NCBI RefSeq assembly: GCF_000699445.3
Contig: NC_067195.1
Coordinates: 13,514,787-13,578,786, forward strand
Reading direction: 5' to 3'
DNA: 64,000 nt
DNA from: Schistosoma haematobium
Lineage: Eukaryota; Platyhelminthes; Trematoda; Strigeidida; Schistosomatidae
Shown: piece by piece, positions 21,831 through 34,340 of the stretch
How the letters are laid out: each line of letters starts with the position of its first letter
Numbering within the stretch: position 1 is the stretch's first letter
Position numbers and translations under genes: made by a program
The notes under the pieces: generated by a model
The model's database searches: none
What the model was told of the DNA's origin: nothing
Seen by the model: only the letters and a program-made list of their open reading frames with translations

Positions 21831-24360
21831 GTGGAGGTTGTTGAAGTTTTTATTGAGATCATGAACTGATATGGAGGCTAAGCGTACTACTGATTTTAAT
21901 GATTAGAAGTTCTCTGTGTGAATTTAAGATCCTGGAGTGGTCATATGTGAATATTGCTATGGAACTCCAGACTAAGATGTACGCTTGATCTGTTTTAAAT
22001 CTTGGTTTTCAACGATTCATCAACTGAGAGGAGTCTGTGACAGATACAATCTACAAATTTAAATCTAATCTACATAAAATAATGCTGTAATAAATATACA
22101 AGATTTAAAATCCATTTAACTGAGTTAATGGTTAGATGCAATGAGAAACAATAGCTGTAATCGTAATATTTAACTAGTTTTATGAACACGTAGGAAAATT
22201 TAACTAGATAGCTTTAATTAATCTTAATAATGTATAAATTCCTGTAAAAATATTTATTTATAAAATAGTGACTAGCATTTTAGTTCATGACTTGTGTATC
22301 ATCTTACTTTGCACATGTCATTTAGGTGTACCTCTATTCTAGTATTGACAATCATATATGTTTCACGAAATAATGACTATAGGGACTCAGTAACTCATTG
22401 AATAACTTGATGGGCACTTGAAGCAAAAGTTAATGATTTCGAGTCTGGCTGTAAAAATCTACAGCTGATGAATCTTGAGTAGAACGAAATGTGTGTACTG
22501 AATTCTTATAATTGCTATCAATCAAATTTGCTAAAACGTGTAACTAAATGGTAATATCGAGGCGATCATCTGAGGATACGCTTATCCCAGAAGATACTGA
22601 TTAATTATAATCTTTTTTATTGATAACAAGAAAACATAAATGCTTATAAAGAGTTGTAGTATACAGTGTTCATTTCAAAATTTTCTTTAGATGCAATAGT
22701 TGTTTTCATTAATTATTGGTCGTTTTAAAATTTTGGTTGAGATTTTTCAGAAATATGTCACTTAATTCTATTTATAGGTAACTATAAATTATAGTATTTC
22801 ATATTTGTGTTTTTTCCTCGTAATCAGTAGTTGTCGGTGTCTTTTTTTCTTGTCATTTAGTTGGAGGTTATGGAGAAAACAATAATTTTCTTAATATCAA
22901 AAATACAACTACATAGTTGTCTTTTTGTTATGATGATACGATATATCAATAGTCGGATAGCAAGTATAGCATATAAAGTTGATGTTCTTAAGTGATCTAA
23001 TTCGAAACAATCCCCCTTGATCTGATTGCGGGGATTTATTACAATAATTCGAACAGATTTGCAGTGGTAATGTACGTTGTTACGTTTTCTACTTGATAAT
23101 GGTAAAATACAGTACACAACTAACGGCACTCGAATGTGTAGAACCCCACAGTCGCAAATCAGGTGACAGAAGAAACAAGAGAAGTGACTGTTGGGTAAGA
23201 ATCAAAAATGTACGGAAAAACATGGGTATTCATAGTTATTAGCGTTGGCTATAACATCATTATAATTCAGTCAATTCGCAAGGAAGCAAGTTATGCTACC
23301 GTTCAATCGTAGCATGCCACGTTGATATCCTAGAAAAATCTATCAGGTTCTGATTGAGTGGAACCTCTTTCGCTCATTTAGAGCCTCTGGAGGCTCCGTC
23401 TTGCTTCTTGAGGCGGTCTCAACACATTTATCGATGACAAGTTGTATAGTTACCTTTAGAAAATTATACCTCAAAGACAGGAAAATATCTGAAGACAATG
23501 CTTGGCCTGTCACTACAAGGAATCAGTATTTAGAAAACAAAACACTATGTGCGTGCACATGAAAGCGAAATCAAATTACAACGGTAAAGTGACTTAATAG
23601 TTCGTTCAGTTCAATCTAGACACATAATGGATTGTCTAATAAGGTCGTTTCGATCTTTTAGTAGCATGAATCGAAATGTAGAGTAGATTTTTTGCCTAGT
23701 AGATTAATAATCTAAAATGTAGATTTCAGCTTTAGACTTCTGACCCCATTCGTCTGTTTTCCGTAAAGAAACATACTTAGCATACTAACATTGGGATATC
23801 TGATAAAGAATGGGTAGCCCGGAAATCTTTATTTAAATAGAACGTTGTGGTGAATGGCTATCAGATATTGTTATGACGGCAGTCAGCTGACGTCATCGGT
23901 TGAGATGATTGAAGTGAAGTTTATTGTTAGGTCGAGTTCAAAATTCCAATCAATCTAGAAAATCAAGGTTACGTTTTACAAAAACGCTCAACCGAGGTAG
24001 TGTGATCAGGTAAACTATCGGATAACAACCACTAAAAAACAAGAACACACCTAGATACTATCTAGCAATCAGCACTCCATTAAGTTTTATTCATCGTGAA
24101 TAATTAAATTTTCGAGTTAAATAAGTAGTGAATAAAAAAAATCAACATCTTATTTAAACTAATTACTTTAATACTTAAATGTTGACATGATAGAGATTTA
24201 TTAGCAAATTTCCATTTGAATACAATTACTCTTTTATATTATTAAATTATAGATAATGCTATTTACTGCAATCCGAAATATCTTTGCTGAAATGTTTGGG
24301 AAAAACCAACTCACAGAATCTTTTAAAAAATATATTACATCCTTGATCTGTTTACCCACT
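21831..24360. other. AT-rich intergenic DNA
   Basis: Nothing is recognised apart from a compositional change near 23300-23430, where a more GC-rich stretch with CCTCTGGAGG occurs. Confidence 0.3.
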
Positions 24361-24364
24361 TTTG

Positions 24365-24640
24365 TGCAGAATAACTTGTCTAATCTAGATTAAGAGCTTG
24401 ACGCAATAGGATGACTGGCTTAACCTTGAGGCTAGTATGAGTGGGTTTGAAGTGACACCAACTACTTGGAGTAGAGAGACGAAAGCTGTTCTATCACCTG
24501 ATTGACTGACAAGCACGCGAGTGAGAGAAGACAAGCCAAGTGGAACACTACTCGATTTATTCTCAATTCCGATCTGGTTCCCGATTTCGGACTAGTGTAA
24601 AAAGATAAATGAATAAATAGATGACGGCGAGATTATATTT
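24365..24640. other. GC-richer island, possible LTR fragment
   Basis: This stretch is clearly less AT-rich than its surroundings and contains AGTGAGAGAAGACAAGCC and CTCGATTTATTCTCAATTCC, which read like retroelement untranslated sequence. No second copy lies in the window, so this is only a suggestion. Confidence 0.25.
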
Positions 24641-24854
24641 TATGGACGAAACAATCAGGTATAAGATAACAGATCTCGACTTTGGGCGCGAAATTCATTT
24701 ATCCATTTGGATAAATAGAGTTTTGGCATGAAAGCTGATGTCAGTTCGTGATGAAAACCCTGAATCTAATTCTTACCTTACCCATCAACTGTAAATCATA
24801 ATTATAATTCTTCACACAGGTTTATAACCCTCATTTGGTCCTAGTTATGAGGTG

Positions 24855-24912
24855 GCACTCTCAAGGTCAGTCTAGCGTCTCTCAAAGGTCGTCCATAAAT
24901 TATAGTCTTACC
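24855..24912 (+). repeat. Dispersed ~55 bp repeat, copy 1
   Basis: This matches 51668-51724 with scattered differences; the common core is CATAAATTATA preceded by AAAGGTC. Both encode a similar short peptide (QRSSINY), which suggests the remains of a coding or regulatory part of one retroelement. Confidence 0.5.
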
Positions 24913-26764
24913 GAAAATACAGTACAAAAATTACGCTTAAATTACAATACTTTTGGAGCAGAAACTGTTACGGCAGTGAATGATACATCAAAAGATAGCT
25001 CATGGTCTGTAGAATAAACTAGGAACAAAAATAGATGTTACTGTTTTACGAGCTTTGAATTAAACGAAATAACGTCCTAAAAAATAGCTTCCGTTTCTCT
25101 GTTCACATAAAAATATTTTATGTTACTAAACATCGAACTGTCATCGCTAGTCACTCTATCATTTGTGAATTTGTCAAAGATAAACTCCCACTTTGGATCA
25201 AATTATTCTGTATTGTTAAGTTTTCTTACTCTTGTCGAGTAAGTTCCATTTATCACATAAGTGACGGCTCTCTAAACGCATCTTCAAGAATTATTTCGCG
25301 TTGTGAATGTACAGTACTGTATTGGAACATTTTGTCAATGGTGGTTACACTGCTTCGTCGGGTTTATTTTTTAAAATGATCTAACCGGCGAATTGTTTTG
25401 GTTCGAAAGAAGCAATAAACTTGTGAATTGTAGTTGACTTTTTTCACCTGAAATTTCTCAGCACCCTTTTTTTTAAAAAGTGAAAACCACTTTTCATTTT
25501 ACACTAGACTAATCTGTTGCTTTATAAGCAATAAATACAAGTTTACCACATGAGTCAATGTGAGAACAAAGAAAGAAGAAAATTTCATTCATTGAATAGC
25601 GTTTAATTCTGTTTTCATTCGGAATTTCTAATTTGTAATCTATGTAATTATTACAAACATAAACATGATTATTAAACTTAATGGCTAAATAGTCTCATTA
25701 TTTGTCCAGTTTGAAATAGATGTTTTTCAGTAGATGGATGTTTCGTCCTTAATAGGACTCGTCTAGTTAAATTCTGTTCATAGTCTATACTATGAAAGTT
25801 CTTTAATCTCCGCTATACTGGAAATAAAAAAATGATTAAAACGTTTTATTTGTGAATATTTGTTTAAACTTTTGGCAATAAAGCATTTTTTAAAAATGAA
25901 CTCAATTACTTCAGATTATCCTATCAAGTTAAAGTACTAGTTATTATTTCATTATGCACTCCACATTTGATCAAATTCAATCAAAGTTTATCTAAAAATA
26001 TACAGTAAATCAGCATTAAGGATTTTCCAATGAGAATTGGACAAAAAGCAAACAAGAAATTCACAAAATGGCGTAAGCTATCAGTGCAGATAATACATTA
26101 AAATAAACGATTCTTTCAGGGTGCATGAGTTGTTTTAATGAGAGCTGTGAAGCCGTGCAATAATGATGGAGTGTCTGGTTTATCGGTTATTTACTGTGAT
26201 GGTAAAAACAACGAACTTATGTGGACAGATGTTTTGTCTTAATAAAGGACAACTCGAAAATGAACGCCTACCACCCAAGAGATGTTGAACTGAGGATATT
26301 AAGGTCTCATAGTGAATCCGTAAATTTTGGAATGTTTATATGTTCGTCTTCCCTGAATATAATATATATGTCATCTATATTGAACCCTGTTAGTATGAAC
26401 GACTATTTACTTTCTGTAATTCGTTTTATTTGTTGGAATCCTAACTTCTTTTATACAAAGACATATTGTTGAATAATGACTAAACATCTACAGGAGCCAT
26501 ACAGATAATATTCCAGTGCTTATCTCATAATATGCAGATGAAATCACAACATTACAATTGATTTATTAAGTAGTCGGAAACACCAACTGATATCCATCAA
26601 GTGGACGTGACTGTTACATTCTTGAATTAGTTGAATCCACAAGTTACAGTTTCTGAAAGTTAATCTTTAGAATTTGGTCACTAGAAAGAACATAACTTCA
26701 GTCTACAGTTAGGAGATTTATGAAAATTTGTTTATTGAAAGAAACTACTAGCTTTGTCGTTGGT
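24913..26764. other. Intergenic; one weak hammerhead-like relic
   Basis: At about 25735-25765, minus strand, a perfect stem II (GTCC..GGAC) is followed by GAAACATCC and preceded by a core with one extra base. It looks like a worn hammerhead SINE end. Otherwise nothing is seen. Confidence 0.35.
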
Positions 26765-27140
26765 TAACATCAGTGACTAGCTTGGAGAAGAGATGTTCGG
26801 AATTTTAGTGATCAGCGGGTCTGATTCGTGTCGGGGGTGAAGCAGTTACCAATTGGAGACAGTGGAAAATAGTCGCACAAAGTTGTGGATTGACCGAAGT
26901 CAGATATTAACTCCGTTGCATGCCGATCCATTGGTCTAGAGGCTTAATGTTCGTGAGCGAGACTGATGATTCTCTGTCCGATTCCTGTATATTGGGTTGT
27001 AAATGGACAGTTCTGAGGTGTACCATGCTGGAACGAAACGGTTGCGTAGTGACTGTACGTATTCAATATTGGTCAAACCTACATCGGTTTATAATTTTAA
27101 TGTATATCAACAATAGCCACAACCCTATACTGATATTTTA
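26765..27140 (+). mobile_element. Hammerhead SINE, long copy
   Basis: The layout is a 5' region (about 26765-26920, similar to 49.36-49.50 kb), a degraded tRNA-like head, then a hammerhead-like segment from 27013 (CTGAGGTGTACC..GGAACGAAAC) and a 3' tail ending ACCCTATACTGATA. The core has T at A9 and no GTC triplet, so it is probably inactive. Confidence 0.55.
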
Positions 27141-28007
27141 AAATGTCTAGCAAAACTATTCCGTGCCAAAATTATTAAAACAATTATTAATTAGGACTTT
27201 CATTTTAATCGAAATATGGTTTGTTGGGGTAGGTTTCATCCCAAAATAATGTTAGTAATATTATCAACTGACCAATGGGCAACTATATTGTCGTTACGTT
27301 GAAACTATATAGCTATGAACAGTCACCACTTTAAAAATAGTCAGACCCAATAACTTGGTGCTTATTTGAGAGTCAAGATACAATTTCGACACTGTGTTTG
27401 AAACCTCACTTGGTTCACATTCTCAAGTAGTGACAGTTGACGTTACAATGCAATCGACGTTCAACGTTTTATCGGTGTATTAATGTCTCATTTCCAGCTT
27501 GAATGATTTTACTTGACATGATTTCAATTTTACACAACAAATCACATAAATATTCGAAGGATAAAGAAACTCCAATTATAACCGTACTCAAATAATATCC
27601 ATAGGTGTATATAGATCTTGTCATAAGCTATTTAAAATTACTGTGAATTGAGCTCGAATCTCGTTTTTGCGGTTATTTATCATCATTATCATTATTTATA
27701 TTAAAAAAAGAGTGATACATATATATTTATATGTAGCTAGAACAAACATAAATAATCTGAGGCATTTTACACTATCTAATATAAAAGTTGTTCTAGGAAA
27801 GTATTTTATTATTTAGTCAATGTTACGTAATTTTGAAATACACGGATACATAGAATACACATGCAAACAATCGAATTCGTCAAAACAAATAAATATTAGA
27901 TTTCATTCAAAAAAAGATTTATTAGACCATTAAAACTATGTTGATGATAAAAAGTTATGCTAAATAGTGACACTGTGGTATATTCAGCAATAAAAATAAA
28001 TATGAGA

Positions 28008-28011
<4 letters not shown>
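27141..28011. other. AT-rich intergenic DNA
   Basis: Nothing was recognised. Confidence 0.3.

Positions 28012-28053
<42 letters not shown>
28012..28053. repeat. (TAA)14 microsatellite
   Basis: There are fourteen uninterrupted TAA units. It creates a false poly-Ile open frame on the minus strand. Confidence 0.95.
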
Positions 28054-28056
<3 letters not shown>

Positions 28057-28514
28057 GAGTAATAGGGATAGCAATAATGATCATATGAGGCGTATATAAT
28101 AATTGTGATCCAGTTGGTAATGTTTGATTTGATTTGTGTGCTATCGACATACGATATTGGTTACATTTTCCAATTTCCTATCAAACTTAATAACATTTTA
28201 AGAACTATTCATATTAACACATCTGTTGGTCATTGATAGTTAGTATTTATTCAGTAAATTATTGATTAATTAATATGAAGTACTACTAAGTTCAATATGT
28301 CAGATAAATCTTCATTCACTCACTTAGTGCTCTTACTTGTATTATCCAATTTACAATTTCTCAGTGGTAAGTGCCAAATTCCTTATGCATTTCCCAGATG
28401 AAACAATAGAAATAATCAAATTTCACAAAATAATTAGTTATTATAAATAACTAAGGTGATATATTTTATGGTTAATGTAGCTTCTATTAGGGTATATTTC
28501 GCAGAAGAATTGAA

Positions 28515-28675
28515 CTTAGATTTCTCATGCAAGACCGATAGGTCCTGGATTCGAATCTCTCGGGGCGGGACCGTGGATGCGCACTGCTGAGGAATCCCGT
28601 ACTAGGACGAAATGGCCGTCCAGTGCTTTCAGATTCTCCATGATGGTCTAGCTTCAATTCACTCATTAATTCAAG
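28515..28675 (+). mobile_element. tRNA-headed hammerhead SINE
   Basis: A B-box-like GGATTCGAATC lies at about 28544-28557, followed by a GC-rich link, a hammerhead (28587-28620), and the tail TCTAGCTTCAATTCACTCAT. The tail matches the 31.0 kb copy in reverse. The A-box side is truncated at the left. Confidence 0.75.
28587..28620 (+). ncRNA. Type I hammerhead ribozyme
   Basis: The core CTGAGGA is followed by a stem-loop II and GAAA, then stem III and the cleavage triplet GTC at 28618-28620. Stem I forms perfectly over six pairs (GCACTG before the core, CAGTGC after the cut). Stem II has one mismatch at its base (A against C) and then TCC/GGA. It is likely still able to fold, though weakened. 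In schistosome satellites such motifs self-cleave multimeric transcripts. Confidence 0.72.
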
Positions 28676-30439
28676 TATTAAACTACTATAATATTCACAA
28701 AACCCCTCTCTGATTACACTAATAAGAAAGCCATTTTCAATTCCCTCAATAAATGAACAATGTAACAATTAGTAAAATTCTATTTTATGATGGCAAATGA
28801 CATTTTATATTTTATTAGTCACCTCAATCTGCTAAATGGTTGTTAGCAATTGATAGGGAAACTTTGAAAATGAGCTATCTGGAGGCTTTCTCCAATCACT
28901 TCAAGTTAAGCAAAGTATATTAAAAAATTTTCAACTTATTATTAAGCAACAACATAAAAACCTGATCGATAGAATCGGATCAATATAAGAGAATGATAGA
29001 ATATGATATTGTTCACTGTCAGTTTCAGTGTTTTAAAAAAAGATGAGTAATCAGTATGATTAGATGTAAGAAATAATAATCTGAATTGATTGTCTTCTTG
29101 GTGTTCAGAGAATAACATGACTTTAATTCAAATATTTAACAGCTAAATTAAAAATAAAGTAATTATTTTGACATTTGAAAATTATCATACATAGGTATTG
29201 TTACCTACGAAGAACAATATTTTATAGCTAAAGAGTATCTAAGATTTAGTAGAATGTACTATCCACAATCCTATTCTAACTATCGAATCAATTTCACAAT
29301 CTGAGACGTTACCAGTAAGCTAGATAATCTTCATTCGAATCCAGGCGAATATAATTTGTCTCCTCAAACTTATAGGTACTCATTACTGATGAATCTCATC
29401 CAACATGACACTCAACTTCAAGATTTCTTGCCGACAATTTCTAACCACTTAACATCTCAACGTAGTGCAACTGATATCAAGTCACACAAACTAATGGCTA
29501 CATTGTAACTTGAACAAGCATAATAATTGTTACGATTCACTGATCAGTCAATTCCAATCATACTTATCAAATAATTACTTTTTGCTAACTGGTTCAATAG
29601 GTTATTTAAAACTCTTGATAAGCGTATTTTCAATCAAGCCATTTTAGTCTAGTTAAGCTGTTGATTACACACTGTGCATCTTAATTCGATAATTCTTATT
29701 TACTACAAGATGCATATTACAACGTACTGGTCTATTTTCCACTTAAATGTAGTTTCCTCTTTCCGAAATTCTATTTAATTTATGTTCCACTTATCAGTGA
29801 GATTAAGGTTAAGTTTTGGTTTTCTAGTTGCATTTATTGCTCCTTTTCTACGTGACTAAATTTTTTAATCCTCTACAAATCACCTAGACAGCAGTAGAAT
29901 TTATTCATTTGATCTTGCTTGAACTGACTATAAAGAATCCACAGTTTAATTATAATGTATGTTATGATTTAGCCTTTTGATTTAAATTTATCATCGGTTT
30001 TCATTAAAGTATCCTGATCAATTATTGTACATTAAATGAATTGCCTACCAAGAAACACCTTTGCTTAACGTGACTTTATTAGCTATCAAAAACACAGTTA
30101 GTAACCGTCGACGAAAAGCTGAGAAAAAATGTGCGTTAGCCCAAGTTGTTGTATTATATAAGCATAACGAAATTAAATTAACAAGTTGGATAGAAACGGT
30201 ATTTAAAGAATGTATTATCGATAATAATATGAGAAATTAGATATGGTTTTAAAAAGCAGAATGAAAAGCTATGTATGAAGAAATACTGAAACTCAAGAAC
30301 CAGGAGAAAATAAATGATAAATGTATCAGTTTCTAACCGTGAGACACAACGTTCCCAAAATTTCTCTGTGGTTATTGCGAGCATTATAGTCAGGCAGTCT
30401 ATGTCTACTAACATAGCTCAGACGAACGGTCAATGTCTT
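28676..30439. other. AT-rich intergenic DNA
   Basis: A possible tRNA-like scrap (TTCGAATCCAGG) lies near 29335. Nothing else is seen. Confidence 0.3.
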
Positions 30440-30690
30440 CATGAGCTAATGTTACTTCTTTGAGAAGCCTCTTCTAGCTTTCCTACAACCTACTGCTACA
30501 CTAGCTAACATTAATTGTTGAAGTAGGTGATGTTTAGGCATACGTGACAGGTGCTCAATAGGAACCTTCAGACTTCGTGGCGAGTTATTGACCATCAGAT
30601 CGTTTAGCTGGCTTCGGTCAATACATGATATTGAGAACCAAATGGAGATATATGTTTGAAATTCAACAGACAAACGTAAATTCCTCTGAT
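30440..30690 (-). pseudogene. Non-LTR retrotransposon C-terminal fragment (Perere/SR-like)
   Basis: The minus-strand peptide EHLSRMPKHHLLQQLMLAS followed by VGCRKARRG resembles the post-reverse-transcriptase region of schistosome CR1-type elements (R.LGHVLRMP..RLP.R..., then WKK.RGG). It stops soon after, and no polymerase motifs are present. This is a short relic; the family call rests on this one conserved segment. Confidence 0.5.
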
Positions 30691-30949
30691 TACCGTTTTT
30701 CATCAGAATTTTGAAAATTACACCTTACAATTAGTTTCTAGTATGCTTATAGTAAATGTTAACATTGCTCATACTATATTTTGCTAATTGTAAGCTCTCT
30801 TTTAACTTAATAACTATTATTACGGCTTTCATTATTCATTTATCATAAATCATTTAAACTAGCAAACTATTACTTGGCTCTATGTTATAAAAATATCATA
30901 TGTATTTACTTTTTGAGATTTATAAATTATAATAGTAATTTCAATAGTT

Positions 30950-31085
30950 GAATTCATGAGTCAATTGAAGCTAGACCACCCTGGGAAACCTAGAAGCAGT
31001 GGACGGCCATTTCGTCCTAGTATAGGACTCCTCAGCAGTGCGCATCCACGATCCCGAATCGCGAGACTAATAGGTCCTGAGTTCA
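30950..31085 (-). mobile_element. tRNA-headed hammerhead SINE
   Basis: The reverse-orientation copy has a tail at 30955-30975, a hammerhead at 31035-31002, and a partial tRNA-like head ending near 31085. It shares tail and ribozyme with the 28.6 kb copy. Confidence 0.75.
31002..31035 (-). ncRNA. Type I hammerhead ribozyme, intact core
   Basis: The minus strand reads CTGAGGA, then stem II GTCC with loop TATACTA and GGAC, then GAAA, a short stem III around GGCC, and GTC. All core bases are canonical and stem II is perfect. Stem I has one mismatch. This is the best-preserved ribozyme of its subfamily in the window. Confidence 0.8.
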
Positions 31086-33102
31086 TATCAGATACTAGAG
31101 GTTTGTTGACATCATTTATTAGATTATGTAATGTGAAGGTAATGTAATGTATATTATTTAATTATCTATTAATCATATAAGTTAAAATACACTACAATAT
31201 TTCTTCTTATTTTTTTTCTTTGTTTTTACTGAATAGGTAAAACCTTAATTTAAATTTTAAACAATTCCATCATGTAAACATTTAAATCAAATGAATAATA
31301 ATGTGTAAAATGTACTTCATGTATTTATTATAATTAAAGTTATATCTTTGTTTTAATAAACATGAGTGAATATATATATATAACACTGAGATTGAAATAG
31401 TTCATATAAACATAGTTACTTCACTTAGAATTATATGTACGTGGTTGATAAAATCTCGGATCATAAATGAAAAAATATATTTCAAGCCAAGAATATGTAA
31501 CATATTTTATGATTGGTTTCGTTGCATAGTATCAATATATATATAGGATCTCAATAAATAATTAATAAAAAAGCAGTTGAAATTAACTAAATGATTTTTA
31601 GGTATGAGTTTATCCATCAGTGGTTCAACAGGTATTCAGCATTTTCCCATTGATTAAGTGAGTGAGTGTTACATGTAACAGAGTAATTTTCATCGTAGAT
31701 TTTATTGCAACCATCTGAAATTATATACATCTGTCGGCTATGAATATGTTGGTGTAGCACATCGTAATATGAAGGATGAAATACACTAATATAGTGAGGT
31801 TAGAGCTCGAAACGAAATTACTTGTGAAAATTACACTTCAATATGTAGTATTCATTCAATAAATGAACAGAAAATTGCCCAAGGATGTCGGATACCTCAT
31901 ATTATTGAGCGTTGAAAAACAGATGAATAAAGTAGAAAGTTTTTGACTTAAAATTTTACTATAATAATTTAAATCAATAATTAGATCAGACTATGAATTC
32001 AGAACTAATTGTTCATGATTGCTGAATAAACTGTTACTTACTACTACATGTTCAGCGGAACAAGACTGGTGTCGATCAATACAAAGAAGGATGCAAGACC
32101 GTAGATGAAGAACTTCTGATTCGACTACTAATTTACAAACATCAAATTGCATTATATATATATATGGAAATCATACATTAAGTAAATTATTGGCACATCT
32201 TTTAGTTGTCCTGTACATAATTCTTCACTCTTGAAATTCAGTTGTTATTCCAATTCCTCTTTGTGTCCCTTACTGTTGTCTTTAATCCAATCATCTCAAT
32301 CTTCTGGTGACAGGCATTCCACTTCCAACTGCTGCTGCATGCTACTTATGTCTGGCATACTCTAACAGACAAATATGACTAAACTACTAAGTTATTTACT
32401 ATGCTTCTCATTATTAATAAAAATACATCAAGCATATCTGTATATGACAAATAATTAGAGAACAGATTTCATCTTTTCATTTATTTGTTTAATTTTAACA
32501 CAAAGAATGTTAAATTGATTATACATTGTATGAATTTACATAAACTACTTAAAACTTAGGCAAAATTAAGTACAATAAGAGATGAGATGATTAAAAATGG
32601 AAGTGAGTTCAATTATCGATGAAGTTATCTATGTAAATAATGATTAGAAAAAGATTATCGAAAATCTGACGAGGAATAAGTTGAGAATAATCTAGAACTG
32701 TCAAACTAAAAGATTTGTTACATAATAAATGCAAAGAAAAAGACAGTTCGAATTTCCCGATGAGCGAATAAAAATCACACAATCAACGCTAACATTAGTT
32801 TCTTAAGGGGGAATAGTTAACAAATAGCTAAGATCAAATAAAAAAATAAATGCATAATTAAATTAGGATGAATGTAAGTAATTCGATATTGTAATGAGTT
32901 TGTACGTGAACTTCAATGAAACACTTCGTTTCAGAAATAGTTAAATTATATTTTAATTCCTTCCACTTTTGTATTTTACATATTCTCAACATTCGTCCCT
33001 TGATTCTTACATAACTACTAATAATACTGACCTTACATCGAAATACTTTGTAAGTTCTCTCTTCTTATGCATTATGCAATGTAGCAAATGTTTTATTTAT
33101 CG
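31086..33102. other. AT-rich intergenic DNA
   Basis: There are short TA runs near 31369, 31533 and 32155. No gene or element was recognised. Confidence 0.3.
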
Positions 33103-33114
33103 AGTAATTACTTT
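33103..33114. repeat. Target-site duplication, left (AGTAATTACTTT)
   Basis: This is identical to 33281-33292 and abuts the hairpin element exactly. Confidence 0.85.
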
Positions 33115-33280
33115 CGATGGAGTTTTGTCCTCTGAGCTGGATGGTTTAGTCGTGGAGTTTTCATCGTTCTTCTGAACGACATCATCAGCACAAACTTCAG
33201 GCAGAAGTCTACCATCCAGCTCAGAGAACAAAACTCCATCAAAATCATCCACCTGAGCTACAAATCTACTCCACCATCCC
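33115..33280 (-). mobile_element. 166 bp hairpin retroposon with perfect 12 bp target duplication
   Basis: The element is bounded by AGTAATTACTTT on both sides. It is built of two 30 bp arms (33116-33145 and 33211-33240) pairing at 29 of 30 positions, enclosing two further small hairpins. On the minus strand it begins GGGATGGTGGAG and carries TAGCTCAGGTGG (33260-33249), which resembles a tRNA A-box; no B-box is visible. It lacks coding capacity and a poly-A tail. The 12 bp duplication suggests retroposition by a non-LTR machinery. A second, older copy lies at 42067-42233. Confidence 0.8.
33146..33210 (-). ncRNA. Hammerhead-like three-way junction (speculative)
   Basis: Inside the long stem, the minus strand has a 7 bp hairpin (AGACTTC..GAAGTTT, 33210-33192), then CTGATGA (33188-33182), a 7 bp hairpin (GTCGTTC AGAA GAACGAT, 33180-33163), and GAAA (33162-33159). 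The order matches a type III hammerhead whose stem III is the 30 bp arm, with GTA as a possible cleavage triplet. However, three extra bases precede CTGATGA and about 13 unpaired bases follow GAAA. Canonical activity is therefore doubtful. Confidence 0.3.
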
Positions 33281-33292
33281 AGTAATTACTTT
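33281..33292. repeat. Target-site duplication, right (AGTAATTACTTT)
   Basis: This is the perfect match to 33103-33114. Confidence 0.85.
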
Positions 33293-34100
33293 GACCATTA
33301 CAATCCTATTGATTCCAATTACTCGATATTATTTTATAATCAATGGGTCATTATATAATAAGTACATTACGCAAATAGTCGATGAATATTATTTCATTGT
33401 TATATTACTGTAGAGCTGTGATGAAAAAAATTTCCTACTTCTTATTCATTGTTTTTAATAAATATTAAATTGCTAATTTTCACTAAACAATTCTTTCCAC
33501 TGAAATTCAAAAGTTAGTATTGCGTCTTTCAAAAATAAACCCTCAATGAAGACTAATTGTTTTGAAAAAAATAATTACTAAAACACTAATATATGGATAA
33601 AGGACATTCTTTTGAATAACTTTTCTTCAGATTCTATATTGGTATGTTCAGATTAATGACCCAAAAACTGTCCAGGTATAAGGCAAACTACACTATTTAC
33701 GGTTATGGTATGTGAATTTAGGACTGTGAAATAGAATCAACTCGTTAATGTTTAAATGACTAATATGCAAGGCTAAATTGAATCAGCTTATACGTTAGCT
33801 ATCATTTGAAATGAATTGATATCGAAACGAGAGTAAAATTTGACTATTTGAGTACTTACTGTTTCTTGTCTAGTTCATTCCATCATGTATTTACGTTATC
33901 TTCGAACGAACATTATTATTTTTCTCACCTATAAGCTGATGCATACAAACATTACACACCAGTAAATTCAATATTAGTTTAAGAGGAATTGCGAAGATTT
34001 CAGAACTTTCCTAGTTAATATGACGAACTGGTTTTAGCTAGACCACCATTGAAAACTTGGTACTGGTGAGAATCCTTTACTAGTGGAGTTCAGCAATATT
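33293..34100. other. AT-rich intergenic DNA
   Basis: Nothing was recognised. Confidence 0.3.
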
Positions 34101-34340
34101 AGACGTGAAAAGGTTACCCACTACAGTCTGAGGGTTGAGCAATGTCGTAAACTGAGTAGGGTTAGACAGTACATAATAGAAAACCGGCTCAGTAGTCTAG
34201 AAACAAGCATTCGCGTGAGGGACCTAAGGTCTTCGATTTGATTTCTGAATTTGAGGTCGCAAATACGCTCTGTTAAAGAGTGCAATACTAGAACGAAACG
34301 GTCTTCCGGTGCTTTCATGTCTTCAATGTTGGTATAGTTA
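34101..34340 (+). mobile_element. Hammerhead SINE, degraded
   Basis: A head resembling GGCTCAGTAGTCTAGAAAC lies at about 34185. A ribozyme remnant near 34275-34315 ends ACTAGAACGAAACGGTCTTC. The CTGANGA box is disrupted, so it is a relic. Confidence 0.5.

Noticed and set aside
25735..25765. Hammerhead ribozyme
   Set aside because: Stem II and GAAA are present, but the CTGANGA box has an extra base and there is no NUH triplet with a stem III.
27896..28150. Poly-isoleucine open frame
   Set aside because: It is created by the (TAA)14 microsatellite read on the minus strand.
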